Source of the DNA: Glandiceps talaboti
Taxonomy: Eukaryota > Hemichordata > Enteropneusta > Spengelidae
NCBI RefSeq assembly: GCF_964340395.1
Contig: NC_135559.1
Location: 3,524,501-3,588,500 of the forward strand
Length of the DNA stretch: 64,000 nt
Direction: 5' to 3'
Shown in pieces: positions 1 through 14,890 of the stretch (the stretch's first letter is position 1; every line of letters starts with the position of its first letter). A program made the position numbers and the translations under genes. The notes under the pieces were generated by a model. The model worked only from the letters and a program-made list of their open reading frames with translations, did not search any database and had not been told where the DNA came from.

Positions 1-3000
1 CACCTTTGAAGCCACAAAAAGATACGTTGAACATAGATCTTGAAGGGGTATCCTTCTAAGACCTATGGATTGACATAGTAAGACTGTGATATATCTCTTC
101 TCAATACTAAAACTATTTATACTAGTAAAATTACAAAGAATATCAAAAGAAATTGACACAGATCCCTAATAGGGAACTTGCAATCCAGACTGGGCATGCT
201 CAGACGCAAAGGACTATGGGATTATCTGTGGTTATCGTAATATCTTATCTGGAGCTACCGATGAAATAAACCTCCCACACTGGTCAAGCTAAATATGAAT
301 TGATCATTCATGGTTATAAACAATTTAACGATATTGTTTACAATGCTAATTGATTAGTATTTATCATCACATTTCCCATGATGCAACATTCAACATGGTG
401 GGTTTGCAAGTTCCCTATTATCACACTTTCCATACAGTGAGAAGTGAGATAATTCAGTCACTCTTTCAATCCAATATCAAGACATGTCTCTTCTCTAACA
501 AGTGCCTCCATATCTATTTTATTTCAAATTTTAAACGTGAATTAGATAGCCAAAAAAAGATAAACGGATCATACTCTGCAACATTTTATTCAGATTGTGA
601 ACATTTATACTCCACTTCAAATGGTCTTAACATCGTTTATATAATTTAATTTGTAGAAGCCAACAGCTGCTCAATCCAGAATCCATACCATCCTGTCTAA
701 TGTCGGTGTCTCGGAATGTGAATGGTTTCAGACACACTCACAGCTGCTGTACTAATGTTTAGTTAGTCTAGTGGTAACTTTGAACTCTTTTTCACTTTGA
801 CCTTCATCTTCTCATTATTCACCCAATCCACAGCAATGAATCTTGTGACCTCATTAAACTTTCACTGGGGTCAATGGTAACAATTATTGGGCTTCCAGCT
901 GAGGTGTGAATGATGTGTTTAGATACCACCTAAACACAATACTGTGTCTTTGATTGAGGGAGGAGAGGGTCATGAATTAGAGAATTTTGATGAGGAAGTC
1001 AAGGTAAAACAGCATCTTTTCTTTCCAGGGATGGTGGGTCCTGTGGACAATGATATATCTCTCTTTTGACAGAAGCCTTCAGTGCACTAGCAGCACTTTA
1101 AACAAATCTACCACTAATGTACACATAGCTCTCAAGCTTTGTTTGGCTTCTGTATACAAATACTGACTCATATCTGTTTGGTTTTGATTTAACTTAAACA
1201 TGTACCCCCCTGTTACTTGGTACCTGGTAGCCTTGCTTCACAGATTGGTTTCACGGGAGTCAATATGCAGAACTGCAAAATATTGACACGTAAAACACAA
1301 TCTGCAGAAAAATAAATAACAAATTGGCTTAAAATCTGATATCTGAAATATCTTAAACAAAATAAAGGTACACTGCACTGTGTACTGACAATACAACATG
1401 TATTTGTTTAGTGCAATCTCTGTGGATTGTATCCCTAGTTCATGGAAATTTGCATGTATAATCTGTATGTGGCACAAAACAAGTACTAACCCGTGTTTTC
1501 AAGACAGGAGGTGACATTGATGTATTTGAGTTCTTACAACATATGGTTTACAGATGATTGAAAAACACCTATGTAATTTCTAAAACATTCTCCTTCTGGT
1601 TTAGACATGTAATTGGGGAAACATGTCAACTTTATCAACACCACCCCTCCAAATTGCTGTTTTAAATGGCTCTTTTGGAGTGTGGTATAATAGCCCTGAG
1701 CCTTTGTTATCTGGTTTGAAAATACCATTGCCATAATAGTGTGCCAAACTAAGCCAAGCCTCTATGCTACTAGGTATAAATAAATGTTAGACATGTAATT
1801 ATTCAACCCTTCCCTCTCCCTTGTAAAAATTGATATCTTTTCTTTGTGTAAGCAAGAAGTATGGTTCATAAATAAATATAAGATTTTCTCCTCTCTGTTA
1901 TGACTGTCATGGTAACAGTAGTAAAGTATGAACAAAGAGTGACTTAGCTGAAAATCCACTCGTGTGTCTTTGTGGGGGAGATTTGGTTCTCGCCTTTCCC
2001 CTACCACACTTATGATTTCATCTAATTTATGCAAATTTAAATTTAGATTTTGATTCCCCTACCCCACCCCCACCCAATTGAACACGGAAATTATGTTTAC
2101 ATCGTATAACTTAACTCAACCCTGCAAGTTGCTTCTAATCCCATGGTGAATCTATTGATGTTATCTCACAGCATGAAAAATTTATAAGTTCCACCTTCTC
2201 TCTGGCTGAACATTCAGTAATGTAAACAATTGCTAATGAAATGTTAGGTGTGATGGGGGAAAAGTGAACTCAAAAAATTCCATATAACTAGGCTTTAGGG
2301 TAGGAGTGTTCGAAATGTGAAATTCAATTAAAAGTAATAAATGCTACTTTTTTAACATTCTTTAAATTTCACTCCTTTGGTCTTCAAATGTACCCATGTT
2401 CATAAAATCGTGCAGACAAAAGAGGTTCATGTTCTTTTTGGTCGTAAAGAGACAGACGTCTGAAAAATATCTCAACCTTGAAGAAGTCCGTTTGTACAAA
2501 AGAAAGGCATGTTTATTTGAAACCTGCCTTGTTTTGGCAGTCTATCAAGATACCATCAGAATGGGGGTAGTTGGGTCTTGTTTATTGTGCCTATATATTA
2601 ACAGGAAATGTTATTGCTCAAATTGTAGAAAACACAATCACTCAACATACTTTATTTTGGTTAACTTTTACCCCGAGTGAATAAACCTGGGTAAAAACAC
2701 AGCTAGTACACTAACAAAGTACGCCAGGCATGGCAACCAGCTGCACCTATACAATACAATGTTTTTGTCAAATGAGGGTAATAACCTGCTACAGTAAGTT
2801 TCATTGATGTTCCTATCACTGGGATCTCACTTGCGTGTTGACAGCTGGAGATCTCCATGTCCCTCCTCAACCCCCTCCCTCCCTTATCCCCTCTCCTTTT
2901 CTCTAAAGCCAACAACTACTACCGGTACTGCATATTACATTTTTCCAACCACTTCATCACTTTTAAGCCTTCTTTATGCAATTATATCTCACAGGAAAGA

Positions 3001-5237
3001 TTTATTTTCCAAATCCATATCAACTTTTTATGACCTAACTCACACATATAGCTAACACACTGTTTCATTGAAATAGTTAACAAAGCATACCCTTGGCATA
3101 GAAATGGGAAATAAAAGAAAATTCCAACTGGCTGAATAAAAAGAATGAAACAAGAGTGATTCAGTTTTATAGTGAAATGTTATTTTGAAAGAAAGGAACG
3201 CATGTGTAATTGGGGCAATGACCTTGCTGTGTACAATATCACAATCTTAATAGAAATTTGAATTCTAATTGCAACCTCTTTCAGTTCTTGAAAATGTCTA
3301 GACTATTTTGGAAGAATCTCATCAGAATGAAACGACAAAATTATGTTTTTTCAAACTGGTCATAAAATATATCAGTCTGGTGTAAGGACCTCTTTTCATA
3401 ATTTTAAATGAACCTATTAAATCAAATAAAGTAATCAAGCTATACAGGAAACATCAAATTTTAAAGAGTTTTTTTTTCAGTTATTGTTAGTAGCTTTTTA
3501 TGTTTCTTGGTTGTCAAAAAGTGGAGAATTTATTATCACTATGATAGCATCCTTCTTGTTTTCACTCAGATTTATCTTTGTCCTTGATGCATGGAAGGGT
3601 GGGTGTACATGTATTGTTGACAATGTCATGACTGGTAAATGCAATACTAGAAGTGGAATGCAGAATGGGTATCTTTCTAATAACAGTATCCATGCATTCT
3701 GAGAGATATAGAGGGGATATGATGTTGGTCTGCATACTTGTTGGTGATACTTAGTATCTCCCTTGGCACTAGTCAGGGTGAAAACTTACACTTAAGATTG
3801 AGATGAAGCGGTAGGGAAGGTTTACATAGGTTTACATATAAATTTTGATAACTCTTTGTGTACTAAAATTTGCATATGAGGGAGATTTTTGACTCCAATA
3901 CACAATTACAGTTGAATCATGTCTACTGCTAACATTCTCAAATTACACAAATAACACCCAATAATAGACTTTTGGTTCTTGAAGAAGATCTAGGGATAAT
4001 TTTAAGATCACTGGAATCAAATTCCAATTCAATGTCTCATCATATGCAAACAAAAATACATCGGATGCCATTTTCATGATCATTAGAATCAAATCACATT
4101 CTGCCACCCTGACATCACACAGTGACAGCCATACAGTAATGCACAGTAACAACCTTTTCAACTGAACTAGATCTGGGGACTCATAATGACAATAAATAAA
4201 ATTATCATTTTAAAAATAATCATAAAAATTCCATAATTTAAAATGAAACTTTCATTTTCATTAGAAAACTCAGTAAAAATGGAGAAATAATTATAAAAAA
4301 GTCACAATTTTAAAAAGAAACTTTTATACCTAACAATATCTGCATTTTCAATATCATATATAACTGAATCATTATCTCATCGTGTTTGTTCGTGATTACT
4401 ATGAACAGCTGGTGAAATACAATAAATTTATAAATAACATGTACGATAGAAGGAGGAAATCAATAGAAGTGTAGCAGGTATAAACTAACCACCCATGACA
4501 CCATCATTTATCACTGACCACGCAAAAAAGACATTCACTTGTGTGTTCATCAGTGATAATGATTAAAATTTATAAAGGTGACCACAAATCATGTGTAAAA
4601 TCCGTTATTTGTGTATGGACATTATTGTTCCCTTGTCCTCTGATGATGATCGGTTCAAAATCATGAATATGGAACCGGCTAACTTTTATTGTATCAAAAT
4701 TTCAATGTTGGGCATAATCATGATACACATACAACAGAACAACTCCAAACTCCCCACACTCTTCCACCCATGATCCCACCCTCAACTTCTACATGGCCAT
4801 GGTTCTTTTTCTTTCAAGTTATCTAAAGACCGTCATTTACTTGATTTAGAATCTACCATATTTACGATAGACACAAGAAAACATTATCATACCTCCCATA
4901 CATCAGTACACTCCCATCCAACACTAATTTGGAAATTCTTTTTCCCATTTTACACTTGATTATTTTCATCAATTTTCATTATTATTCGATTATAAATTGT
5001 TTATAGAAGCATCTGGAAGGCGTACATGTACACCTGTGACAATATTTTTGACCCTAAGGTGCACTAGAATATTTAGATTCAGAAGTCTAATTTATTTACA
5101 TATGTAAGCTTGCAATCTTTGTCCACTATTTTCCCACTGTCTCCGTATGCTCCAATGAACTATGCCATTTTACCACATTTACTTCCTACATGTATCTTCC
5201 ATCAGAATCAAATCCCATTTTTAATACTCTGTTTACT

Positions 5238-5331
5238 AGCAGGACCACCAATCACATCGACTATCAAAAGCAGGACCACCAATCACATCGACTATCAAAA
5301 GCAGGACCACCAATCACATCGACTATCAAAT
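5238..5331. repeat. 31-bp tandem repeat, three copies
   Basis: Three virtually identical head-to-tail copies of a 31-bp unit beginning AGCAGGACCACCAATCACAT. The lack of divergence points to a recent expansion. No coding role is evident. Confidence 0.9.
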
Positions 5332-8300
5332 CAATATTGTTAATATATTTGCAGAATGGATAATTATATTCAGTGGATGAAATCTCTGGAAAATGGCCCT
5401 ATTTATTAGGAATGCATCTCAGTTCATTATTCAATAAATGGAAATATGTAATCATTTACTACGAAATTTTATCCTATATGTTTAACTATAAAGTAAGTAT
5501 CTTTTTCAGATTAATTACACTATATCACTGAAAGACCATATTTCCTGGTATAGTACAGACAGTTTCATTCTGTGAAACTCACCAAAATGAGTAATTCTGA
5601 CATACTTGTGAGAAAGAAACAATTGTTGAAGACCATTGCAATGTTTTGATAAAGCCAGGATGGCTAGGAGATAAACATGTGAAGTCATCAAAATGCAAAT
5701 AAAACAAACAAGCGAGCCAGTGGTAGAACTGATGATGTACTGTAATTCAAACCATGAATTCATTACCAGTAAGGGTAGTATTTCCATAATACACAGTTTT
5801 GCCTTGTAAGAGTGTTATAATAGCCTTATAATAGCATTATAATTACACATTAACTGACAAATTTGACCACCAACAAGGCATTAGTGGAATGCCAACCTGA
5901 TAGGTCTATTTCACATATACTATATCATTTCTCTATGCCAATTAACTTTCATCACATCACATCTGCTACACATTATTTCACTATTTTCATCCATTTTAAA
6001 TTCTATTTTCAATTGCTTTCCTACCGCAAAATCTTGTCTAGACCTCCAAAAGCAATATTGCAAACTACAATTTTGATCTCCGATGGCAAACTTTATGTCA
6101 AGTTTAAGATATTTTATCAATCTTTTTGGGCAAATGTACATAACATCACCGTCAGTTCATGCAATATTTTACAGGGGTCTCAAGCAACAGTGGTTATGAC
6201 ACCATGTATTGGAATCTAACTTCATCCGATTCACCCCTCGCCTACTACCTTTCTGTAGCCTACAGATTTGGTCATCTGGCTTGTTATACAGACTTGGCAA
6301 AGAACACTGTCAAGCAGCCAAATTGCCAAGTCTTTGGGCTATCTTTCCGGTTACCAGAATTCCCACACCTAAGTAAAAACACTATTTATATATATAACTT
6401 GGTGCATATCTATAACAAAAAACTGCACAAGTACTTTGCACGTAAACATGAAAGCTCAGGTTCATGCTACATCACAGTTTTGACAATTTCCAGTTAATTC
6501 TATATTAGGTCTAGTAGGGATGGAAGAAATATAAGCAACTTGTTATTGTATTTATACTTTACAGGTTTTTGCTATGCATACCCAACATGTTTTCTACTTG
6601 TTTGTGGCTGATATTTGATACACTGCAGACCCTGAAACCACAAAATAATTTATATTCTGGTCGTTAAACCAAGGTAAATACCGCTGTTTTTAACATTTTA
6701 ATAGTTTCTGCTTAATAGCAGATGGTCACAAGCATGTGAACTCACTGAGTATGTAAATAATTTTTGAAATTCAATATTGTGCACAGACCAAACTGAGGTT
6801 TTTTAATACTTTTTAGTTTTCTGTAATTGGACATTTGTCGTAAATTGAGGCTGAAATGATCACATAATCATTTTTAGATCAGTGCATAAATGGCGATACA
6901 TTTACAGCTGTCTACAGGCATGTTGCTAACCCCAGGCATTTTCCACAACTAACACATTTAAAATCTTGTCTGACGTGAATCGTAATTGAATTAAAATGTC
7001 AACACTTAGAGACAGTTCATTGAAATCCATTACCTGAGAACAATCAGTACAAGTAATTGATTTCTAAACTTTCAATTTCTGAAAATATTTGTAATTAAAA
7101 CTCGGAAGTTTACTGACGATTTTTTACTTCTAATTGTACCTAATAGTATTTCGGCTATAAAAAAATAATTTCTTGGCCTTGCCTAATTATGAAACTGATG
7201 GAAAAAGCAGTTAACTAAAGTGAATTTAAGACAACCATCTGAGTAAGAGCTTGAGTGTAATTATTTCCAGATACTTGATAGCTAATACATGTAATGTAGA
7301 ATACATATGACTGTACGACTTCAGGGAGTACAATCCATTATTGGCTTCTTGCCAACTTTTACAATGTATTACTCTTCAAAGTATTTACACATTTCCTCCA
7401 TAGTGTGCTTTAGTGAGTCAACAAACTGATCCAAAACAACTTTTGTTTGATACAATACTAATTGTGAAATCGGCCACTCAAGAAATATCATGAATTCAGA
7501 CAGAAAGGAACTGGTTTGTAAAGAATCGACGACCACAAGTGACAACAGTAATAAAATGACCAGCTCAACTCAAATTAACCATATATAAGATCTTCCTGTA
7601 TCATGTTTAATGTCATTAGTTTCATGGTCAGAATAGGCTCTATGGCTGATTCAAACTTTTTTTTTTATAATTTATTTATATGACATGGATTTACAAAATA
7701 CTGTCATTCCCAAATCTTGATCCCTATGTTTAAAATAATTTAAAGAAACCCTTATTTCAGTTAGACTGTAAAGTACATTATGTTGTTCAGGCCTATGAGT
7801 GGTAGTAGATAGTGTGGCAGCTGATAGTATGACACAAATATCATATCGGACTATGGTTTGAACAGATATCATCAAGTTCTTGTTGGTGGGGGGGGGGGGG
7901 GGGAGGGGGGGATTGAGGAACAATTTGACAGATTTGTAACGACAGGTTCAACTTTGTAACTTAGTGTAAGTGCAATGTCACATAGTTGTGGTTGGAATTG
8001 ATATTACAATGACATTTTATCAAGGTCAGTTAGGGAGAAGTATGTAAATGTAGAGTACCAGACTGATAATATGACCATTCAGACTACCAGTATCTATGAC
8101 AATCCATGAATATAATCATAATAGAAAATATAAACAACCTTACAGTGAATGACTTCACCTACTTCTATTTTTTGTATGTTTATTTTTGTGTATACTGCCA
8201 ATGGAATTGTTATGAACACTATCAATTTGCAGGATTAGTTATTTATTTACTTATGATGACAACAGGTACACGTACATACTATATTCAGTTATGGTTATCC

Positions 8301-10461
8301 CAGAATTCTGAGCCTTCGGAGAAATACAGTACAATGAGTGTAGTTTACTTTCAAAACGAAGTCAACATTTTGGCCTAGATGTACGGTTTGCTAAATGTTC
8401 ATCATACAGTGAAATTATAATTTATGTTCAAGCTAGGGAGTTAGGGATAATATCAGGTAAGGGAGAGAAATAGGGTAAAAGTCCCTAGCACAACCCTGAT
8501 TTGTATCATCCAATGGTGAACACACAGTGTTGTTCATGTGTCCCTTTCAACTGAATAATCAGCGTGCATAGATTATATGTATTATGAAACTAAAACTTTA
8601 GAATAGTACACAAACCTTGAGTTTTTTTTCAATTTGTCCTGGTCAAAGATCATCACCAGATTGACTAGTATACTATTATAGTAATGTTCTAGTTACTGCT
8701 GAACTCTGAAGAGGTCTGTTGACGAAGGATGGATCAAAAGCTCAATAGTTCTCTACTATTAAAATTGAACTATTTCTGTGTTAAACCCCTTGTTGATCAT
8801 TTTGATTTACCAAGCTGATTAATTAAACAGTCGTGTCAACACAGAGTGTTCGACTGTGGTTATAGTCTGTATAGTTTTGATAATATAGACAGTTAAAGGC
8901 CAGGGATTCAATACTAGGTTTGCTTATCAGTGGAATCATAAAGGACAACATAGCATCATTCCTTTGCTCTACACCAACTTTTTCTATAATAGCTGTGCCA
9001 AATAACAATACTTTCAATTTCTTGGTTGACAGCATAACTTCCGGTCCAGGCGCTTCACATGCATTTCTGTAGGCATGTGTGAGATAAGGCAACCTTCTTG
9101 TTCTATTTTGACCCTCTGGCAGTGGCATGAGGTAAAATGCTAGTGCAGGTACACAGAACTGCAGTATAGTATATACAATATTACATTCGATTTTCAAGGA
9201 AAATTAAAGACCATAATAAATCATTATGTAAGAATATGATTCTAGAGCAAGATCATTTTTTTTTTTTTTTTTTTTTGGTTGTACTTTGTTATTTTCTCTC
9301 TCTCTAATTCATCACACTAAAAGAGTTTCTCAAGAGTATATTTTTAATTGGTATTTTATTTCATTATAAATAGCAGACATCAATTAAAATACAGGTAGTG
9401 AAATTATTCAGCAGTAACGTATAATTATAACCCTTAAATAATAAAGTAAATTAATCACATGATTGACAAGATTGAATGAGTTAAAATACAGGAGAGACAT
9501 CATTAGTGTAATTTAATAGTCTGGTATAATTATTTTTTCAATTTTATACTCAGATGTTCATTCAAACATCACACTTACTTTTTAGCTTCTGGTTTCAATG
9601 CAGTCCTTACGTAATATTAGCTCTAGGCATGACATTGGTAGCAGCTGCATAGTCACTTTTCAGAGTCATCAAAGCTTATAATAATGTCTCCTAGGAAATC
9701 TCCGTAATGAAATTTCCAATTGTAAGTGTCACTCTGCCATTAAGTACTCTGCCGTAATGGTGTGTTGACAATAGGAATAAGTTGGATGAATTTGGAGCAT
9801 ACTAACTCCACCCCACTCAAAATACACTTGTCTAGTTTTGCTGTCTTCAAATTTGAAAATCCCTATTGTTCAGAATGCTTTAATGAAATTAAGCATTTTT
9901 CACGCTTCTTTCTGCTGTCCATTTGTGATTGGTTGATGCCAATAGGCTATCTCTTCAAACTATACCTTAGCAAGTACTGCAGGTGGGACTTGGTGTCTCT
10001 GGTGAGCATAATTCAAGCTAAAATGTGTTTAATATGAATATTTATAAACTGTGGACTAGAGCAAATCGAGTGCCAACTCCTGTTCTGACCCATGATGTGA
10101 GTGTGGGTAGGTTTAACTATGAGAGCATGTTGTTCGCATGAATGACATTCATATATGTGATAATACAGTAGATGGGTAAAAGTACAGTATAAAAATAATT
10201 ACATTCTGTGGTGCAGTCCCTTAGTAAACATGTATACTATATGTGGAAACTTAAATATGGCATAAAATTGGGAACAATCCACATGCAACTGTGGTGTATT
10301 CCATATGTAAATATCTAGTGGAAGTCATGTTAAAGAATATGAGTCAAATGATAATAATTAAAGACACATTCCATACGTTGTGTATAGTCTTTCAATATAC
10401 ATGTAGTACAATATAGCATGTGATGACTGTACAGAACTTTAGTAGCATTTATTTATTTATC

Positions 10462-10560
10462 ATCTATTAGACATTGCCCAATAACAGGAGGAGGGTTCAG
10501 AGTTAGTGCAGGAGGAAACCGGGGTACCTGGGGAAAACCTACATTGTTCGGTAGAGTCAA
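10462..10560. repeat. Dispersed-repeat-like segment with GGAGGAAACCGGGGTACCTGG
   Basis: This stretch contains a motif of the type GAGGAAACCGGGGTACCTG followed by GGAAAACC. It resembles a motif I have seen in interspersed repeats of several marine animals. Ends and family cannot be set from one copy. Confidence 0.35.
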
Positions 10561-10940
10561 ACTTTGCCCAAATATGGCAAGTGGCGTGCCTATCGGTATC
10601 TGTGGTTTGGCTTTGTTAATATCTTCACTATTTTGACATTTCTGCAGTAGTAGTAGTAGTACTGCTAAAGTCAAGCCCTTCTAAGGCTTCTGTAGTACAA
10701 CCTCTGTCCACAAAACCCATATCCAGGCCATAAAGATTATTACACAGTCTTCATGCCACCTTGGTGTAAGCAGCAGTCAGAACACAAATCAAGTCAAAAG
10801 ACCATCTGTACAAACATTTTCTGATGTGTTTGTATAGTCTGGATGCCAACATGGTCTGTACACCATATAGGAACTAGACTAGTGTTTATATGACAATGAC
10901 AGTTTTTCAAATAAGTGTATACATAGTCATATATCACTAT

Positions 10941-11307
10941 ACAACTGGAGACATCAGACTGTGTATGAACGGAACCTGTTACAAACAGGGAAAGTAAACA
11001 AATGAATAGGATTAATAAAATTTTGCTCAGCATGTTGGAAGTACAGACACAAGTATTGCATTCATCATTTGATAAGAACATTTTTATGGCCTCTTTATAT
11101 GTACATGAAATGCTACTGGAAATGGAAATTTGTTTGTGAATATGAACTAATACATAAAGTGGCCATTAAACTGTTCTTTTATCAAATGATGGAATGTAAT
11201 ACAAGTTTTGTACATACTGTGCTAAGTATTATTAATCCAATTCTGTTGTTTACTTTCCCTGATTTATAACAGCTTCAGTTTGTCCATGGTGTGATGTCTG
11301 AAGTTGT
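10941..11307. mobile_element. Fold-back (MITE-like) element with arms of about 150 bp
   Basis: The left arm from ACAACTGGAGACATCA through CAGGGAAAGTAAAC and CATCATTTGATAAGAAC to ATGGCC recurs, inverted, in the right arm ending TGATGTCTGAAGTTGT. The arms are diverged but align over nearly their whole length around a centre near 11124. There is no coding capacity. This is a non-autonomous DNA transposon by structure, of unassigned superfamily. The outer ends are uncertain by some tens of bases. Confidence 0.75.
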
Positions 11308-12055
11308 AGTAGTTTCGCCTAGCATACTTTAGATCTTTGTCCACCTCTTTTCTCCACTAACTAATGTACTATCGATATCCTGTCATTCCAGTCCAGTTGT
11401 CATCTCAGATCCTGGATTTAACAGTTGATCAGTTACATAAATTGTATTATTGTAAAAAGAAAATATTATTGGTCGTAAAAACAACAACAAAACAATACCC
11501 AAATACTGAAGTATGTGCTTGTGCATCTGACAAAGTATGTTATTCTGTCTAACATCACAAACCACTCTAAAACTCTAAAGTTCTTATTATTTGGGCAGCT
11601 GTTTTCCAACTCTCACAAATGCTCTGTAGGATCTTTGCCCTGGGAAGTCACAGTATCTGTATCAGAGGTTACGAATTTTATGCAATTGTGCCCAAGATTT
11701 CAATAAATAAATAAATCAATGAATTACTTTACCGTACCAGGGTGTCAAAATACATGTCATTCTCCTGACCTAAGTTAAGTTTGTAAGCACACCAGGGTAA
11801 AGGTTTTCAGAACTGACCTAGTTCTACTGTCAGTCCAGCAATGTACCCATACATTTTAAGAAAATCGCTCCATCAAATGTGACAAATCTTAATGTACAGG
11901 CAACAATAAATGTCACCTTCAAGTGTTAGTAATGTTTTACTGTACAGATACTCCAACTGTACAGCATATAATCAGATATCGGTTGGCTTTTTAAAACACC
12001 AAGATATTCCTCCCTTGGTAGTGTACAAATTTGTATCATCATGAAACTCAGGACT

Positions 12056-12279
12056 GGTATTGTCATGCTTATCATCATCCCCGCCATCCTCATTATCCTC
12101 CTCCTCCTAGTCATTGTCGTCATCATTGTCATTGTCATTGTCATCATCACCACCAACATAATCATCATCACCACCATCATCATCACCACCATCATCATCA
12201 CCACCACCACCACCACCACCACCATAATCATCATCATCATCATCACCACCACCATCACCATCACCACCATCATCATTTC
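12056..12279. repeat. (ATC/ACC)n trinucleotide microsatellite
   Basis: Imperfect CAT/CAC triplets over about 220 bp. They create spurious His-rich (plus) and Met/Val-rich (minus) open frames. Confidence 0.95.
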
Positions 12280-13764
12280 ACAATGAATTCCAACCTAAAA
12301 ACCTTCAACATTGTCAACATCAAAAATGTATCTTCTACCAAAATCATCGTCAATACTATCCTCTTAACTCTTCTGCACACTCCTATCTTAAATACAAGTA
12401 CAAACTACCTGTTTGCCCACCTCCCACATCCCACTCCTCCCATCCCCTTAGCTTCCTTTATTTTCACCATTACTTAGATCAATCTGTACTTCTACCAGTC
12501 ATAACCAATTTAAATCTACTTAACTTTTCAGTTCAAGGCTATCCAAAATACTTCAGTCTGTGAAGACACCTTGATTGCATACAGGAATGGCATAGTTCAC
12601 GGCCGTTGACTCAGCTGTTAACAATTTTGTCACGACTTGAAAGTGACATCATTTGATAGTTGGTCATAAAAATCAACTTACTGTGCTAATAAAATTTGAC
12701 TATGGTGATAAGACTCAACTTATGGTAAAAGGTACAAGAACCATGGAGGCACGTAATGGTACACAGGAATAAAATGCCATTCTTTCAAGTGTTTGTTATG
12801 GGTCTACTCCAAGGAGATTGGGCCTAATCAATTTTGATTTCTTAGTCATAACCGGTTTGGTATTCCGACTGGTATTCCACTGCATAATAGTCCTTCATCA
12901 TCATAATTTCCTTTACAACTATGCTCTAGTTCTAACCAACAGATATTAGGGTTGGTCAACCATGCATGAAAAAGAACATAGACTGAACAAGATGGATTGA
13001 CAGTAAACACTCCCCTGACAGCTGTACACACAAGAACTTGATTTAGTCTACCATGTCTGGATTCTGACAGCCATGAATAGATGTTTTAGAGTACACAAGG
13101 TAACCAACAATACCCTGGTCTTATGAGGGCACCTTTTTCTGATTAGTTTATAACTATTCTACATGAAAGCAGTGAAGCTGATCCATTAACTTGGGAACAG
13201 TCTGAAGATTTGTCAGCTATAAAATCATTAGAAGCCCTTTTATAAATTCAACCTCACTGGGAGCAAGTTCTTGTCATTTTACACTGAACTCATACCTATC
13301 TCAAGTTCTAGTCTCCCCATGAAGTCTACATTCTCTGTACTTGGACAGATCTCTGCTTATTCAACAAATTAAATGTGAGTCTAGGTTCTTGGTTTTTTGC
13401 AAACAAATAATATCTATTTACTGGATATTATTATATCATTTTTTTTATTATGTCCCTTTTTATGGTTTCACTTACCATTCTAAGTTCCACAGATCATACT
13501 TATTACTTGTTTGATACAAAATATTCTTTTATTGTCCTGGCCTATCAATAGGATGGCCATTGATGTATAAATGGCAACATAACAAGTACGAATGCCTGTT
13601 AATATCACAGACAGCCACTTTGTAAATGGGTGCCTGGAATAAATGCTAAATATTTTTGTATCTACTAGGTCAGGAAATAACATTTAGATAAATGGGATCT
13701 GATTATGTTGGTTGATAGTATGGATTCCAGACATACATACATGTATCACTGTATGTATATAAAC

Positions 13765-14030
13765 TATAACAACATGATTTAGTTTATGTGTATTCTAGGA
13801 CTGTTTGTTGGAAGCGATTAAAAAATGATTTAGTTTGTGTGGATTCTACTGAGGTCACATGTATGTATATAACAAGATGATTTAATTGTGTGTATTCAGT
13901 TCATGCTTGATTGTTTGTTGGAAGTAATATGCAACAACTTGATTAATTCAATTGATAGTTTATGTGTATTCTAGGCTTGTTTGTTTGTTGGAAGCGATAA
14001 CACAACTTTATTTAGTTTCTGTGGACCCCA
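13765..14030. repeat. Degenerate tandem repeat
   Basis: About three to four diverged copies of a block containing GATTTAGTTTATGTGTATTC and TGTTTGTTGGAAGCGAT, with variable spacers. Confidence 0.7.
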
Positions 14031-14575
14031 TACACATCTGTAGAGACCTGTACAATAATATATGACAAGTTGATATAGTTCTGTGAATGGTATCTCATCT
14101 TCACCACACCCTGACCTCACAAGAAACCGTCAGTAGATATACACACTGTCTGGTGAATCATGTCTGTGGTGTCGGCTCATTTCATGTCAAATATAAGTCA
14201 GTCCATGTGTCCCAGTATGATGAAAACCTAGATATGGCAGATTCACTCTCAAACATGATTTCTCTTGTGAACAGAAATAGAAAAAAAGTCATATACAGGG
14301 TAAGAATTGAAAAGCAGGCACAATGTATTTGGTAATGCAAATAGCAGGCTGGTCTGTGTTAGATACAGACATTCATGCCATACTCAGCCAGCACTCATTC
14401 AGAAGCCTGAAGAAGGGCTGAACAACATGAGGACGTATCTTAGTCTAATAGCAGGCTTGCATACTTCCAGGAGGTATTACAGTAATCTAAAAGTGTAGTT
14501 GCACATGCAAAAGGTCCACAACCATAGTTTCAGTTTGGAAATCATGTCTAACCAAGTTAATTTTGCAGTATGTAA

Positions 14576-14699
14576 AGCCTGACAACAGCCTGGAATCCAT
14601 GCGGATGGGGATTTTAAGTTTTAGTCCCCCGTTTCCCCCCCCCCCCCCCCTTCATGCCTGGCCAGATCCACATGGATTCCAGGCCAGCCTGACAACAGC
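14576..14699. mobile_element. Short palindromic element flanked by a 14-bp direct repeat
   Basis: CCTGGAATCCATG and CATGGATTCCAGG form perfect inverted ends around a poly-C core. AGCCTGACAACAGC flanks both sides (14576-14589 and 14686-14699). This is consistent with a small inserted element or a local duplication with inversion. Confidence 0.55.
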
Positions 14700-14803
14700 T
14701 AGGGTACATTATCACATTCCTAACACAAAGGTGACAAAATAGATTTTCATTATCCTTAAATGTGGTCATCAGGTTGGTAAAACATAGAAATAATTATTCT
14801 TGT

Positions 14804-14890
14804 ATCATGACCAATGGTTCTAATTACTTAAAAAGTAACGTTTCACCTGTTCAGGTCAATAGGCTTTGTCAAACTGTCTGTAAATTCTCT
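14804..14890 (+). repeat. Dispersed repeat, copy 1
   Basis: About 80 bp with ACCAATGGTTCT, TTTCACCTGTTCA and TTGTCAAACTGTCTG. It matches the reverse complement of 33795-33882 in MCM7 intron 7. Family unknown. Confidence 0.7.

Noticed and set aside
8823-9197. 124-residue minus-strand open frame as a gene or glypican exon
   Set aside because: No glypican cysteines or other family pattern, no convincing splice sites; longest of many chance frames in a 22-kb region.
12031-12477. His-rich 148-residue protein
   Set aside because: Translation of a CAT/CAC microsatellite; no domain and no splice or start context.
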